Counted from the first letter of the stretch, positions 50,995 to 59,617 are shown. The stretch: 64,000 nt of DNA from Bacteroidales bacterium UBA3743 (GCA_002371265.1 DFGT01000002.1:16942-80941); one strand, 5' to 3'. The notes: generated by a model from the sequence alone, not told the origin. Program-made: numbers and translations.

Positions 50995-52791
50995 ATGAGG
51001 AAATTTTTACTGTCTCTAGCATTGTGCGTGTGTGGTGTGTTTACAACAAATGCGCAACAAGATTTAAAAAAGAGTGTCTGTGTGGTAAAACAGAATTGTA
51101 CGGACGCTGAAAAAGAAGCTTTTGAGAAAACGGCTTCCACTTTGTTCTCTAATTCATATATGTCTGCAGCTCGTAAGTTGAGACAAGGACTTGGTGGCTT
51201 CGGCTCAGGTTTCCTTTATAGGGCAGACAATGGAAATCTTTATATTATTACCAACAAACATGTGGTCAGAGACGCTAAGTCTGTCCAGTTGACATTTAAA
51301 GCGGATGGTGGAGACAAAACAATCTCTAATTGTAGTGTGATCGCAAAGTCGGACTCTATGGACATCGCTGTTGTGGAATTCCCTGCCACAGAGACTGGAT
51401 TTGTGCCTCTTTCTTTTGATGCTGATCGTGTTGTCGACGGTACAAATGTATGGTCGGCAGGTTTTCCTGGCCTTGGAGATGAGCCTGCATGGCAGTTGGG
51501 CAACGGAATTGTCTCTAACGATAATCTCGTCAATATGGAGCTTACGGACAGTGTGCATATAGCGGTCATCCAGCATACTGCGCAGGTGGATCCAGGCAGC
51601 TCTGGCGGTCCGTTGCTGGTGTTGAAGGAAAACTCAAAGGACAAATCCGTCGCCTTGAAAGAATATAAGGTAGTGGGAATGAACACATGGAAGGCTTTCC
51701 GCCGTGAAAATGCTAATTTCTCTCTTATGGCGAAGGATATTTTGAAGGTGGTGAACAATATCGGCGCTACAAGCGCATCGATGAAAAATAATGATGAAGT
51801 GGGGTTCCAAAACCAGGTGGAGAAATTTATTGAGTCGTTCAATAAATCAAGTATTGAAATGTCGACTTTTATTTCCAACAAAATGGCCACTTCTTTGTCG
51901 GAGGATCAATTGACTGCGATGATTAAAAATATCTCAACAAATGCCAACAATTCGTTGAGAGACGGTGATGCTATTGATGGTCTGAAGATTATGGTGGCAG
52001 ACAACATCAAGTCTCAGATAAGGACTTTGTCAGATTTGAAAGTGGGCAGTCTCTCTACAAATGGAGATTCCGGCACCGTCACTTTCACTTACAGAAAGAA
52101 ACAATACACCAGCAGCTGGGAGAAAAACAGTGATGGTTGGCAGTTGACGTCAACGGATATCATTAAAACTGATGTTAATGGAAACAGAGCTGTGGAATCT
52201 GGCTTCCGTGTGCTTGATTTGGATGGATGTGGAAATGTTAGTTTGGATTTTATGTTCCCGTTGACTGACACTTATTATTTTGAGGATGAATTCTGGAGTG
52301 AAAAAGCAGATTATACGGATAAAACCAAATTTGGTATTAGTTATGCTCAGTTCTTTTCACGTTTTGTGAACTGGAATGCGTCGTTTGATTACGGAATGGT
52401 GGAGAGACACAATACGGACATCGTCTATTATAATATGGACAATGAATACACAGTTGAAGAAACCACTACGGATCTAAAGTATTTTACTCTTGTCTCTGGT
52501 TTTGGTGCTCAGTGTCCGATGGCAGTCAACAGATTTTATTTTGCTCCAGATGTGAAGGCACAGATTGGATTCAGAAACGGAATAGGCAATTTTTTGGAAG
52601 ACAATGACCATGATATGGGTTTCATTGCTTGTGTGGAGGCTACTTTTAATGTCGGTTTTATGTTTTCTGACGAGAGTATAATATATATAGGAGGCGGAAT
52701 CAACCGAAAAAAGATCTTGAGTGAACTTTCTGACAATTCTCTTGACAAATTGAAATACTTTGTTTTGAGAGTTGGTTATGTTTTCGACTAA
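50995..52791 (+). CDS. Trypsin-like serine protease fused to a probable outer-membrane beta-barrel
   Basis: A 598-residue exported protein with signal peptide MRKFLLSLALCVCGVFTTNA. Residues about 60-260 are a trypsin-fold (HtrA/Do-like) protease with the whole triad: His89 in ITNKHVV, Asp123 in SDSMDIAVVE and Ser203 in DPGSSGGPLL. There is no PDZ domain. Residues about 265-330 are helical (EKFIESFNKSSIEM, TSLSEDQLTAMIKNI). Residues about 330-598 are beta-rich and the final third (WNASFDYGMVERHN, DVKAQIGFRNGIGNF, FIACVEATFNVGFMF, LKYFVLRVGYVFD) has alternating strands and a closing FD that fits a beta-barrel. A protease held at the outer membrane by its own barrel is inferred. Substrate unknown. 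Confidence 0.78.
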   Translation: MRKFLLSLALCVCGVFTTNAQQDLKKSVCVVKQNCTDAEKEAFEKTASTLFSNSYMSAARKLRQGLGGFGSGFLYRADNGNLYIITNKHVVRDAKSVQLTFKADGGDKTISNCSVIAKSDSMDIAVVEFPATETGFVPLSFDADRVVDGTNVWSAGFPGLGDEPAWQLGNGIVSNDNLVNMELTDSVHIAVIQHTAQVDPGSSGGPLLVLKENSKDKSVALKEYKVVGMNTWKAFRRENANFSLMAKDILKVVNNIGATSASMKNNDEVGFQNQVEKFIESFNKSSIEMSTFISNKMATSLSEDQLTAMIKNISTNANNSLRDGDAIDGLKIMVADNIKSQIRTLSDLKVGSLSTNGDSGTVTFTYRKKQYTSSWEKNSDGWQLTSTDIIKTDVNGNRAVESGFRVLDLDGCGNVSLDFMFPLTDTYYFEDEFWSEKADYTDKTKFGISYAQFFSRFVNWNASFDYGMVERHNTDIVYYNMDNEYTVEETTTDLKYFTLVSGFGAQCPMAVNRFYFAPDVKAQIGFRNGIGNFLEDNDHDMGFIACVEATFNVGFMFSDESIIYIGGGINRKKILSELSDNSLDKLKYFVLRVGYVFD

Positions 52792-52828
52792 GAGGCGGAA
52801 ATATCAAAGAATGTTTATTTCTAATAGC

Positions 52829-52849
52829 GGGCAGGTATGAAACCTGCCC
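52829..52849. repeat. GGGCAGGT palindrome
   Basis: GGGCAGGT (52829-52836) and ACCTGCCC (52842-52849) form a perfect 8-pair hairpin with a 5-base loop. A relative lies at 59618-59638. No T-run follows; it appears to be an intergenic repeat element. Confidence 0.75.
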
Positions 52850-52962
52850 CTACGATTTTGTCACAAAGATTTTGGCTTTTTTTTGATTTCTCGGTGTTCG
52901 CCATGTCTCTGTGGTTTTCTTTTATGTCAGCCTTTTCATGATAATTATCAACGATAAAATTT

Positions 52963-53637
52963 ATGAGTATGGATATGAAAAAATTATTTTTTGTTTTTCT
53001 TTTCTGTTGCGTTAGTGCGTTTGTCGCTAATGCTCAGAATCAAATAGCGTATTTTAGCCCTGGAGTCATCCACTTGAAGAATGGCGAAAAAATGGAATGC
53101 TTTATCAATTGTAACTCATTGTTGTATTCATCTCCCGTAGACTACCGTCTTTCTGAGAAAGACAAAATTAAAGAAATGGATCCGGAAAAAATACATAGTA
53201 TTGTCGTGCCGGCTGACAACGGGGAAGTTTACATTGTTGAAAATGTCGGTTATTTGAATTATAAGGATTACTTGAGTGGTAAGAACAAAGAGTTGAAGCA
53301 TCTGAGGTATAGTGTGGTGGAATATGGGGATGTATGTCTGTATAGTACCACTGTCTTAGGTGTGGGCACATACAATCGATATATATGCCGGAAAAAAGAT
53401 ATGGACTACGGAGTGTTTGTGGGCATGGCAATCAGTGTGAAGAAGAGTGCTTTTTCAAAAAAAATGTCTTACAAGACGAAGGAAGACTGTCTTGACAAAG
53501 TTTATGAAAATCTGTTTGGCGACTATCCGGAATTGTGTCAGCAGATACGTGAAGGAAAACTGACGTTGCATGATATGAAGGATATTGTCCATGAGTATAA
53601 TGTCTACAAGGCAGGAAAGTCGGGGAAAGACAAATAA
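52963..53637 (+). CDS. Exported protein of unknown function
   Basis: I do not recognise this 224-residue protein. It has a signal peptide (MKKLFFVFLFCCVSAFVANAQ, best start ATG 52975; ATG 52963 adds four residues). The mature part opens YFSPGVIHLKNGEKMECFINCN, a pattern seen in small Bacteroidales envelope proteins with an N-terminal beta sandwich. Alternating strands follow (KIHSIVVPADNGEVYIVENVGYLNY, HLRYSVVEYGDVCLYSTTVLGV), then a helical C-terminal part (KEDCLDKVYENLFGDYPELCQQIREGKLTLHDMKDI) ending in a Lys-rich tail. It sits between two secreted protease genes and has a shared bidirectional terminator. Confidence 0.65.
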   Translation: MSMDMKKLFFVFLFCCVSAFVANAQNQIAYFSPGVIHLKNGEKMECFINCNSLLYSSPVDYRLSEKDKIKEMDPEKIHSIVVPADNGEVYIVENVGYLNYKDYLSGKNKELKHLRYSVVEYGDVCLYSTTVLGVGTYNRYICRKKDMDYGVFVGMAISVKKSAFSKKMSYKTKEDCLDKVYENLFGDYPELCQQIREGKLTLHDMKDIVHEYNVYKAGKSGKDK

Positions 53638-53663
53638 TAGATCAGATATATTTTGCTTAGACA

Positions 53664-53700
53664 AAAACGGCAACCTATGGAATCTACGGTTGCCGTTTTT
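53664..53700. terminator. Bidirectional terminator between convergent genes
   Basis: AAAAACGGCAACC (53664-53676) pairs with GGTTGCCGTTTTT (53688-53700). Both flanks supply T-runs, so it can end the gene at 52963 and the C10 protease gene. Confidence 0.8.
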
Positions 53701-53739
53701 TATGCGTGTCAAAAAAATGGAGTAATTTGGTCGTGTGTC

Positions 53740-55437
53740 TTATTTCACCATAAGGCGATCCACGTAAACGCCATCTTCTGTTGTTGTCCTGACTAAATAA
53801 AGACCTTTGCCAAATCCATTTGTCTCTATAGTATAAGAATTTGAATTTGGAGTTTCAGATAGCAAAAGTCTTGAACTGACATCAAATATTTCAATGTGAA
53901 GAATCTTCGAATCTGATGTGACAGTTGAATTTTCATCTGTCGGATTCGGTGAGATCACAGGTTTGTTTGTTTCGGACTCTGCTGTCAGTATATCCGTTTG
54001 AAAATCTGATGGACAATAATATGGGTAATAATCCACAACCCCACTTGTCGATGCGGATGCTCCGTGATAGTTTTTGAATGTAACTTCATACCTATACGAT
54101 CCTGACGGATAATAAGAGTCTGGAGATCCATCCCACATGTACGCATAGTCACCTTTCACATCTCCTGCATTTGTCAAAAGTAGTTCCCCAGACTGATTAT
54201 ATATCTTACATTGGTATGAATCCACATTCTTCACTTTAAAGCGTAGATAGTGGTTTCTTTCTTCTGAGCATTTCGGAGAAACAAAATCAGATACTTTTTC
54301 AAAAGATATAGGAAAATGAGCGATAGGATCATAATTTGAAGGGCATTCGCCAACGTGAACGAGAACATATCCTCTGGTTGTTTCTGTTTGTCCATGACTG
54401 TTCTTGAATGTGACTTCAAAACAGTATTGAGATTCGTTATAGAATGAGGCATATCCGTCCCAAATATCTGCGTATCCATTCTTCACAATACCTGCGGTTG
54501 CCCATAATTGTTTTTTATTTACATCTGAAGTGTATATCTGACATTCATACGAATCCGCATTTTCAACTTTGAAGCGAAGAAAATCATTTGCTCCGTCGAG
54601 ACAATTTCGTGTTATTATATCATTTTCTTTTTCAACGGTTATTTTAGGATATGCAGCTTTGCCAGAATATTTTGGAGCAATTCCGATGATAATCTTCTGT
54701 CCGTTGGAATATCCGCATTTCTCCAAATTATAATATTCGTCATTATATTTTCCATTCCATCCCCAATTCACATGAAAGAGATTCTTGTCGGTCATCGAAT
54801 ATCCGTCGATCACGAAATAATGTTTTTCTTTTATATCTATGATGTTATGTTGTCCAAACATCAATACAGGTCGGCCGCAGTCTATTTCCGAACGGATCAG
54901 ATCTGCCCATGCGGTTCCATATTTTTTCCAGTCGTCAGAGTCAACTATCCTTGCACTATAGTCGAAATCAGCAAATCCTTTGGCGATATTTGAGATAGTA
55001 GCCCATGATCCGGTCATAAATGAAGGTTCTAATCCAAGAATGGATTGGTAGTTCATGTGGCAAGCGTCACCACAATTACGGATGAGCAGAGGACAATCCA
55101 TCGAACATCCGTCAATCAAAACAGCAGGAATTTTATCCCAGTCGTAAATGCCGTATCTTGATTCATCTGGATATGCCCATTTCCACATAATCTGTGCCAT
55201 CGCTATCGCACCGCATCCTGCCAGCATACGTTCGCAATCGTCTTTGTTGTTTTCGTTGTCTGTTCGGGGGCATAGTGCATTATAGGATGGAGAACAACTT
55301 TTGTCATCATTTTTGCTTTGTCCCCATTTTACTTCTTCTCCATTTCTTACCAGCAATTTTGTGTTTGGTATGTATTCGTAAGCATTACAAAATCCTATAG
55401 ATAAGGAAACTAAACAAAAAACAATCAATTTTTTCAT
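53740..55437 (-). CDS. Secreted C10 (streptopain-like) cysteine protease without propeptide, T9SS tail
   Basis: A 565-residue peptidase. Signal peptide MKKLIVFCLVSLSIGFCNA is followed at once by the catalytic domain (VKWGQS, YNALCP). Cys75 lies in MLAGCGAIAMAQIMWKWAYP, and the His near 207 in KEKHYFVIDGY plus FHVNWGWNGKYND complete the C10 site. Streptopain carries a propeptide of about 118 residues; none fits here. Residues about 270-470 hold two copies of a module of about 95 residues (HYLRFKVKNVDSYQCKIY, AYMWDG, GSYRYEVTFKNYHG). The last 75 residues (ISPNPTDENSTV, IEIFDVSSRLL, GFGKGLYLVRTTTEDGVYVDRLMVK) are a type A T9SS domain. The start overlaps the stop of a small lipoprotein gene by four bases (ATGA), which suggests the two act together. 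Confidence 0.9.
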   Translation of the reverse strand: MKKLIVFCLVSLSIGFCNAYEYIPNTKLLVRNGEEVKWGQSKNDDKSCSPSYNALCPRTDNENNKDDCERMLAGCGAIAMAQIMWKWAYPDESRYGIYDWDKIPAVLIDGCSMDCPLLIRNCGDACHMNYQSILGLEPSFMTGSWATISNIAKGFADFDYSARIVDSDDWKKYGTAWADLIRSEIDCGRPVLMFGQHNIIDIKEKHYFVIDGYSMTDKNLFHVNWGWNGKYNDEYYNLEKCGYSNGQKIIIGIAPKYSGKAAYPKITVEKENDIITRNCLDGANDFLRFKVENADSYECQIYTSDVNKKQLWATAGIVKNGYADIWDGYASFYNESQYCFEVTFKNSHGQTETTRGYVLVHVGECPSNYDPIAHFPISFEKVSDFVSPKCSEERNHYLRFKVKNVDSYQCKIYNQSGELLLTNAGDVKGDYAYMWDGSPDSYYPSGSYRYEVTFKNYHGASASTSGVVDYYPYYCPSDFQTDILTAESETNKPVISPNPTDENSTVTSDSKILHIEIFDVSSRLLLSETPNSNSYTIETNGFGKGLYLVRTTTEDGVYVDRLMVK

Positions 55438-55886
55438 TTTTCTCTCTCAAATTTTTCAAAATTGTTATCTTCTATGAATTTTTTAAGCTCATCTATGCTG
55501 TAGTTCTTATAATATGCATAAACTTCATCAAACGGGTTTGTGTCAATTACATACTTTGAAATCGAATCAAGCATATAATCTTTCCAGTCTTTTGAATTTA
55601 TGGAAGTATATGCAGCAGCATCATAAGAAAAACAATATAAATCATAGTATTTCCCCGTAATCTTAATAGTGTGCCCATCCTTTCTTGGACAACAAAAAGA
55701 AGTGTCTCTATAGTTGTCGATAGACATACGAACAAATACTTTGTCTGAATAGTCATTTTTCATTTTGACCACATATCCTTTAGGAGAAGGATCATTGTCG
55801 ACATAGGAAGCACCCGGACAACCGCACAAGAAAACAGGCATTACTGCTACTGCTGCTACTGTTAACTTTTGGACTAAATTCATCAT
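55434..55886 (-). CDS. Small lipoprotein paired with the C10 protease (copy 1)
   Basis: A 150-residue lipoprotein starting MMNLVQKLTVAAVAVMPVFLCGC (lipid Cys about residue 23) at ATG 55886. The longer frame to 55919 is rejected because the homologous copy is out of frame there. The mature part has GYVVKMKNDYSDKVFVRMSIDNYRDTSFCC, a beta domain, then an acidic helical tail (NPFDEVYAYYKNYSIDELKKFIEDNNF). I recognise no family. Its stop overlaps the C10 protease start (ATGA), so they are co-translated. C10 proteases of Streptococcus and Bacteroides fragilis are paired with propeptide-like inhibitors (Spi, Bfi); by position this could be the inhibitor or chaperone. That is inference only. Confidence 0.8.
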   Translation of the reverse strand: MMNLVQKLTVAAVAVMPVFLCGCPGASYVDNDPSPKGYVVKMKNDYSDKVFVRMSIDNYRDTSFCCPRKDGHTIKITGKYYDLYCFSYDAAAYTSINSKDWKDYMLDSISKYVIDTNPFDEVYAYYKNYSIDELKKFIEDNNFEKFEREK

Positions 55887-55975
55887 AGAATTAAAATAGG
55901 TTCTAAATTTATTCCTCATCCAACAGAACCTGTTAATTGAATGAGAAAATGAATGCCACTATAACATTCATGGTG

Positions 55976-56007
55976 CAAAAATATAGAAACTAAAAACAAA
56001 GTGCAAA
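55976..56007 (-). promoter_or_regulatory. Promoter of the lipoprotein-C10 protease operon
   Basis: Minus strand TTTG (56004-56007), 20 bases, TATTTTTG (55976-55983). The leader of about 90 bases contains an AGGTTCT/AGAACCT inverted repeat (about 55898-55929). The duplicated copy has TATCTTTG at 56695-56702 with the same arrangement. Confidence 0.65.
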
Positions 56008-56116
56008 TTATTTCCGAAAAACATTACATTCTCCATATTTGTAGAGATGTTGTTTTGTAAAGATAATATTTAGATGTGTGTTCAGTTCGTTAAAGTAATA
56101 TTGCTAATCCCAATTA

Positions 56117-56152
56117 TTAGGGAACTAAACAAAAAACAATCAATTTTTTCAT
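56117..56152 (-). pseudogene. Remnant of a duplicated C10 protease start
   Basis: From ATG 56152 the minus strand reads MKKLIVFCLV, base-for-base the first ten codons of the C10 protease gene, then Pro and a stop codon. It follows the second lipoprotein copy with the same overlap. The rest of the protease has been deleted, leaving only this scar. Confidence 0.9.
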
Positions 56153-56604
56153 TTCTCTCTCTCTAATTTGTTAAACTCATTATGTTCAATTATATTTTTT
56201 AACTCTTCTATGCTATAGTTTTTATAGTAAGCATAGACCTCTTCAAATGGAGCTATCTCTATTGTATAATTATACAAGGAGTCTAACAAAGTCTCATGCC
56301 AATTTTCAGATTGTATGAGTATATATACAATATCTTCATATCTGGCTGATTTTATGTTGTAAAAATCATTTGTTATTTTTATGGTATGATTTTTTGTTGA
56401 AGCACAGCAAAAAGATGTGTCTCTATTGACACTGCTGATAAACATAGTTGCCATAACTTTGTCAGAATAGTCATTTTTCATTCTGACAATATATCCTTTA
56501 GGAGAAGGATCATTGTCGACATAGGAAGCACCCGGACAACCGCATAAGAAAACAGGCATTACTGCTACTGCTGTTACTGTTAATTTTTGGACTAAATTCA
56601 TCAT
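56149..56604 (-). CDS. Small lipoprotein paralogue (copy 2)
   Basis: A 151-residue paralogue of the lipoprotein at 55434. The first 45 residues are nearly identical (MMNLVQKLTVTAVAVMPVFLC, ASYVDNDPSPKGY) and the tail is similar (FEEVYAYYKNYSIEELKNIIEHNEF, KLEREK). The middle (NHTIKITNDFYNIKSARYEDIVYILIQSENWHETL) has diverged far more. The two copies including upstream regions are about 715 bases apart, a tandem duplication. The divergent centre suggests different binding specificity or relaxed selection. It now has no protease partner behind it, only a ten-codon remnant. It may act on the same protease or on others elsewhere. Confidence 0.8.
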   Translation of the reverse strand: MMNLVQKLTVTAVAVMPVFLCGCPGASYVDNDPSPKGYIVRMKNDYSDKVMATMFISSVNRDTSFCCASTKNHTIKITNDFYNIKSARYEDIVYILIQSENWHETLLDSLYNYTIEIAPFEEVYAYYKNYSIEELKNIIEHNEFNKLEREK

Positions 56605-57147
56605 AGAATTAAAAATAGGTTCTAAATTTATTCCTCATCCAACAGAACCTGTTAATTGAATGAGAAAATGAACGCCACCATAACATTCACGATGCAAAGA
56701 TAGAAAAATTAAAAAACACAACACAAATTGTATCGGCAGACATTTTTCACTCCATATTTGCGAATGCGTCATTTGAACGTTTGTCTTAATTCGTTTTTCT
56801 CAATTTTTTTCTCTTAAAAAACTAAACTTCGATTAAGAAATTTGCACAAGTTAGAAAGTTGTATAGTTTTCAAAGAAATTGGCTATAGCGTCGAGGATTG
56901 TTAAGGGCGGAACGCCCTAATCTCTCCCAAAATGCGAGCCGTAAGGCGAGCACATATTTTTTTGTTGTCATCGTCACATCATCCCGAGACTTTGTCACTG
57001 GTTACTCTCGCTTCGCTCGGTAGCGTCTTTCAGACGAAAGGCGACGAAACTTCAATAATAAACTAGGACAGAGCCCAAAACTAATTAAATAAAATAAGGA
57101 GACGTGATTGCTCGCGTCTCCTTTGCTTTTTATGGGTTTATCCTAAA
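56605..57147. other. Intergenic region with promoter, dispersed repeat and terminator
   Basis: Holds the copy-2 promoter (56695-56702 and upstream, minus strand), the repeat GGATTGTTAAGGGCGGAACG at 56895-56914, a self-complementary AGGGCGGAACGCCCT and further short hairpins (GCCGTAAGGCG; CGTCTTTCAGACG at about 57026-57038). No reading frame is supported. The stretch 56930-57060 is richer in GC than its surroundings and looks like degraded mobile or repeat DNA. Confidence 0.5.
57100..57127 (-). terminator. Terminator after the GH5 lipoprotein gene
   Basis: AAGGAGACG and CGTCTCCTT form a 9-pair stem around a 10-base loop at about 57099-57123. On the minus strand a T-rich tail (TTATTTTATTT) follows. 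Confidence 0.65.
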
Positions 57148-58302
57148 TCACTTTGCGATGATTGGCGCAATAGCGTTAGGCTCCAATGTCTTCTCGTCTA
57201 CACAAGGGAAGTCGTTCTTCCACCCCCAGTGACAGCATGAGATGTTGTTCTTGCGGAACACTTCCATGATGTCCTCATACCATTTGATACGGATCTCTGG
57301 TGACACGTGGTATGGATAAACTCCAAACTCTCCGCAGAACAGTGGCAATCCAAGTGAGTCAGCTACGTTCTTTGCAATCAAGATCTCTTTCTCCATTCTC
57401 TCTGCATTCCACTCTCCACACATGCCCTTCAAATTCTCTCTTTCATTCTCGTCAGCCACTGTAGCGTAGAAGTCTTTGTCGACCAACACGTCGCCAGGAT
57501 ACTGGATCTTGCCAGAGTAGTTTTTGAATGAAGCCCAAGGTGCGCGGTAGTGTGTGATCACATTCGGATTGTAGTAGTGGAAACTCAAGATCAGGTTCTT
57601 ATCGTTTTCTGGCACCTTCAAATCAGGGAATGTGTTTGGAATCTGCCAGTGGTTGGAGCCGATGATGATTTTTCTTGTTGGCTCGTTGGCACGGATTGCC
57701 TTGTGAACCTTTGCTATCAGCTTGTTCCAGTTTTCAGGATCTGGAGTTGTCACCTCGTTAAGAAGCTCATAAGCCACCTCGTCTTCTGGAGTGTTCTTCA
57801 AGAAATCCTGAATGTCCATCCATACTTTTACGTAATTGTCCTGTGCCTCCTCTTTCTCAAACAATGTGTTTGCCTCTCCGTTCTCGCTGTTGAAGTGGAA
57901 AGAGCGGATGATGTGAAGGTCGCAGATCATCTTTAGTCCTGTTTCGTCCGACCATTTCACAGCGCTGTCAAGAAGGTCGAATCCGATTTTGCGGCGAGTA
58001 AGGTCGGTGTTGTACATAAGCTGCTCCTCGATAGGAACACGCACGAAGTCGAAACCAAGTTTTTTGATTGTCTCAAAATCCTTCTTTGTGATGTAGTTAG
58101 GATCGATGTCGACTCCTTCACCTCTCTGGCTCAACCAATGGTCAAGGTTAACACCACGGTTTAGAGTGAACTCTTTTACGCTATCAGCTGTGTTTGTTGA
58201 ATCTGCTGTAGGCTCAGTAGTGCTCTGACCAGCATTTCCTCCGCATGATGTCATTGCAGCGACACCTGCTCCAAGAATCAGTCCTAAAAATTTGTTATTC
58301 AT
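57148..58302 (-). CDS. GH5 glycoside hydrolase (endoglucanase-like) lipoprotein
   Basis: A 384-residue lipoprotein; MNNKFLGLILGAGVAAMTSC places the lipid Cys at residue 20. ATG 58302 follows the waaA stop by one base, while an earlier ATG would overlap it. A Thr/Ser-rich linker (QSTTEPTADSTNTADS) leads to a GH5 barrel: LNRGVNLDHWLSQRGEGVDI, FDFVRVPIEEQLMYN, the acid/base Glu near 183 in YELLNEVTTP, SFHYYNP and the nucleophile near 325 in LFCGEFGVYP. GH5 has many specificities; cellulase or beta-glucanase is likely, but subfamily cannot be fixed by eye. As a surface or periplasmic lipoprotein it would trim oligosaccharides. It trails waaA, probably in the same transcript. Confidence 0.87.
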   Translation of the reverse strand: MNNKFLGLILGAGVAAMTSCGGNAGQSTTEPTADSTNTADSVKEFTLNRGVNLDHWLSQRGEGVDIDPNYITKKDFETIKKLGFDFVRVPIEEQLMYNTDLTRRKIGFDLLDSAVKWSDETGLKMICDLHIIRSFHFNSENGEANTLFEKEEAQDNYVKVWMDIQDFLKNTPEDEVAYELLNEVTTPDPENWNKLIAKVHKAIRANEPTRKIIIGSNHWQIPNTFPDLKVPENDKNLILSFHYYNPNVITHYRAPWASFKNYSGKIQYPGDVLVDKDFYATVADENERENLKGMCGEWNAERMEKEILIAKNVADSLGLPLFCGEFGVYPYHVSPEIRIKWYEDIMEVFRKNNISCCHWGWKNDFPCVDEKTLEPNAIAPIIAK

Positions 58303-58303
58303 A

Positions 58304-59536
58304 TTATATACTTTTGAAAATTTCATTCATCACTATCTCAGTCGCTCCGCAATGTTCTCTCACGAATGCTTTTGCCACGGCTGATGTCTTGCTGAGTGTG
58401 TTCTGCTTTTCATCGAACATCTCATTCAGTAGCGGGAACAATTCCTGCTTGTTGTTGATTGGGAACGCCGCACCTGATTTCACCATGTCCACAGCCTCAC
58501 GGAATTTCTTGTAGTTAGGCCCGAAGAATATAGGCATTCCGTAGACGGCGGGCTCTAGGATGTTGTGGATTCCTACGCCGAAACCTCCGCCTACATATCC
58601 CACGTCGCCATATTTATACACAGATGTGAGGATTCCTATGCAGTCGATGATCAGACAATCAGCATTCTTTATCTCTTCTTCTGTCGACTTGGTGAATCTT
58701 GCGTATTTTTTGTTAAGCTTTTTGCATATCTCTTCTACATGTGCCTCACTTGTGACGTGTGGGGCAAGGATCATTTTGAATCCGTCGTTGTTGTTGAAAT
58801 ATTCGCAAAGCAGATCCTCGTCTGGTTGCCATGAACTGCCTGCGATAAGCACTTTCTTGTCTCCCTTGAAGGCTGCTATCTGCGGAATCTCTTTCGCCTG
58901 CTTCACTATTTCACACACACGGTCGAAACGGGTGTCGCCGGCGATTGTCACGTTGTGGATGCCGATGGAGTGGAGCAGATTGATAGAATTTGCGTCTTGC
59001 ACAAACAGACGGTTGAAACATTTCAACACTTTCTTATAGACGAATCCGTACCATTTGAAGAACGCCTGCTCCTCCCTGAATATGGCCGACACTATATATG
59101 TAGGGATTCTGCGCCTTTTCAAGTTGAACAGGAAGTTCATCCAGAATTCATATTTGATGAAGATGGCAATGCTTGGATTCACGATGTCTAGAAACCTTTT
59201 GGCATTGCTGAGGGTGTCTAGCGGCATGTAGCAAACAATGTCTGCCTTGTCATAATTTTTTCGCACTTCGTAGCCCGACGGAGAGAAGAATGTCAGCAGA
59301 ATCCTGTACTCCGGATGGTCTTTCTTTATGCGTTCGATGATTGGACGTCCTTGTTCAAACTCGCCCAACGATGCCGCATGAACCCATATATAATTAGCAT
59401 TCCCGTCGATCTGACCCTTTAATCTTTTCAGTAGGTCGACTCTGCCGTCATGGAACAGTTTTGCCTTTTCGTTGAAGAAAGAGGCAACCCATACCCCAAA
59501 CTGATAAATAAGAATTGCTAAATTATAAATAATCAT
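58304..59536 (-). CDS. waaA: 3-deoxy-D-manno-octulosonic acid (Kdo) transferase
   Basis: GT30 enzyme of the inner-membrane cytosolic face that adds Kdo to lipid A precursor. The 410-residue protein starts with a membrane anchor (MIIYNLAILIYQFGVWVASFF). The N-terminal Rossmann domain has WVHAASLGEFEQGRPIIERIK, the family signature with its catalytic Glu. The C-terminal half has VLIAGSSWQPDE, LAPHVTSEAHVEEI and YVGGGFGVGIHNILEPAVYGMPIFFGPNY, the nucleotide-sugar site. Length is standard. In Bacteroidales one copy usually suffices. It lies downstream of gltX across a 109-base gap and directly before the GH5 lipoprotein gene. Confidence 0.95.
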   Translation of the reverse strand: MIIYNLAILIYQFGVWVASFFNEKAKLFHDGRVDLLKRLKGQIDGNANYIWVHAASLGEFEQGRPIIERIKKDHPEYRILLTFFSPSGYEVRKNYDKADIVCYMPLDTLSNAKRFLDIVNPSIAIFIKYEFWMNFLFNLKRRRIPTYIVSAIFREEQAFFKWYGFVYKKVLKCFNRLFVQDANSINLLHSIGIHNVTIAGDTRFDRVCEIVKQAKEIPQIAAFKGDKKVLIAGSSWQPDEDLLCEYFNNNDGFKMILAPHVTSEAHVEEICKKLNKKYARFTKSTEEEIKNADCLIIDCIGILTSVYKYGDVGYVGGGFGVGIHNILEPAVYGMPIFFGPNYKKFREAVDMVKSGAAFPINNKQELFPLLNEMFDEKQNTLSKTSAVAKAFVREHCGATEIVMNEIFKSI

Positions 59537-59617
59537 CTTTTTTTATTTTTTGTTGACCTATTCAAAAATATAATTGGGAGAGTAAACGCCCTCCCATAAA
59601 TATGTCTGAAGGTGTAT

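Noticed and set aside
51240..51890. 216-codon minus-strand frame
   Set aside because: It is antisense to the protease domain with an intact catalytic triad.
56930..57060. Possible insertion-sequence remnant
   Set aside because: The stretch is unlike its neighbours in composition and has short hairpins, but no transposase frame, terminal inverted repeats or target duplication could be shown.
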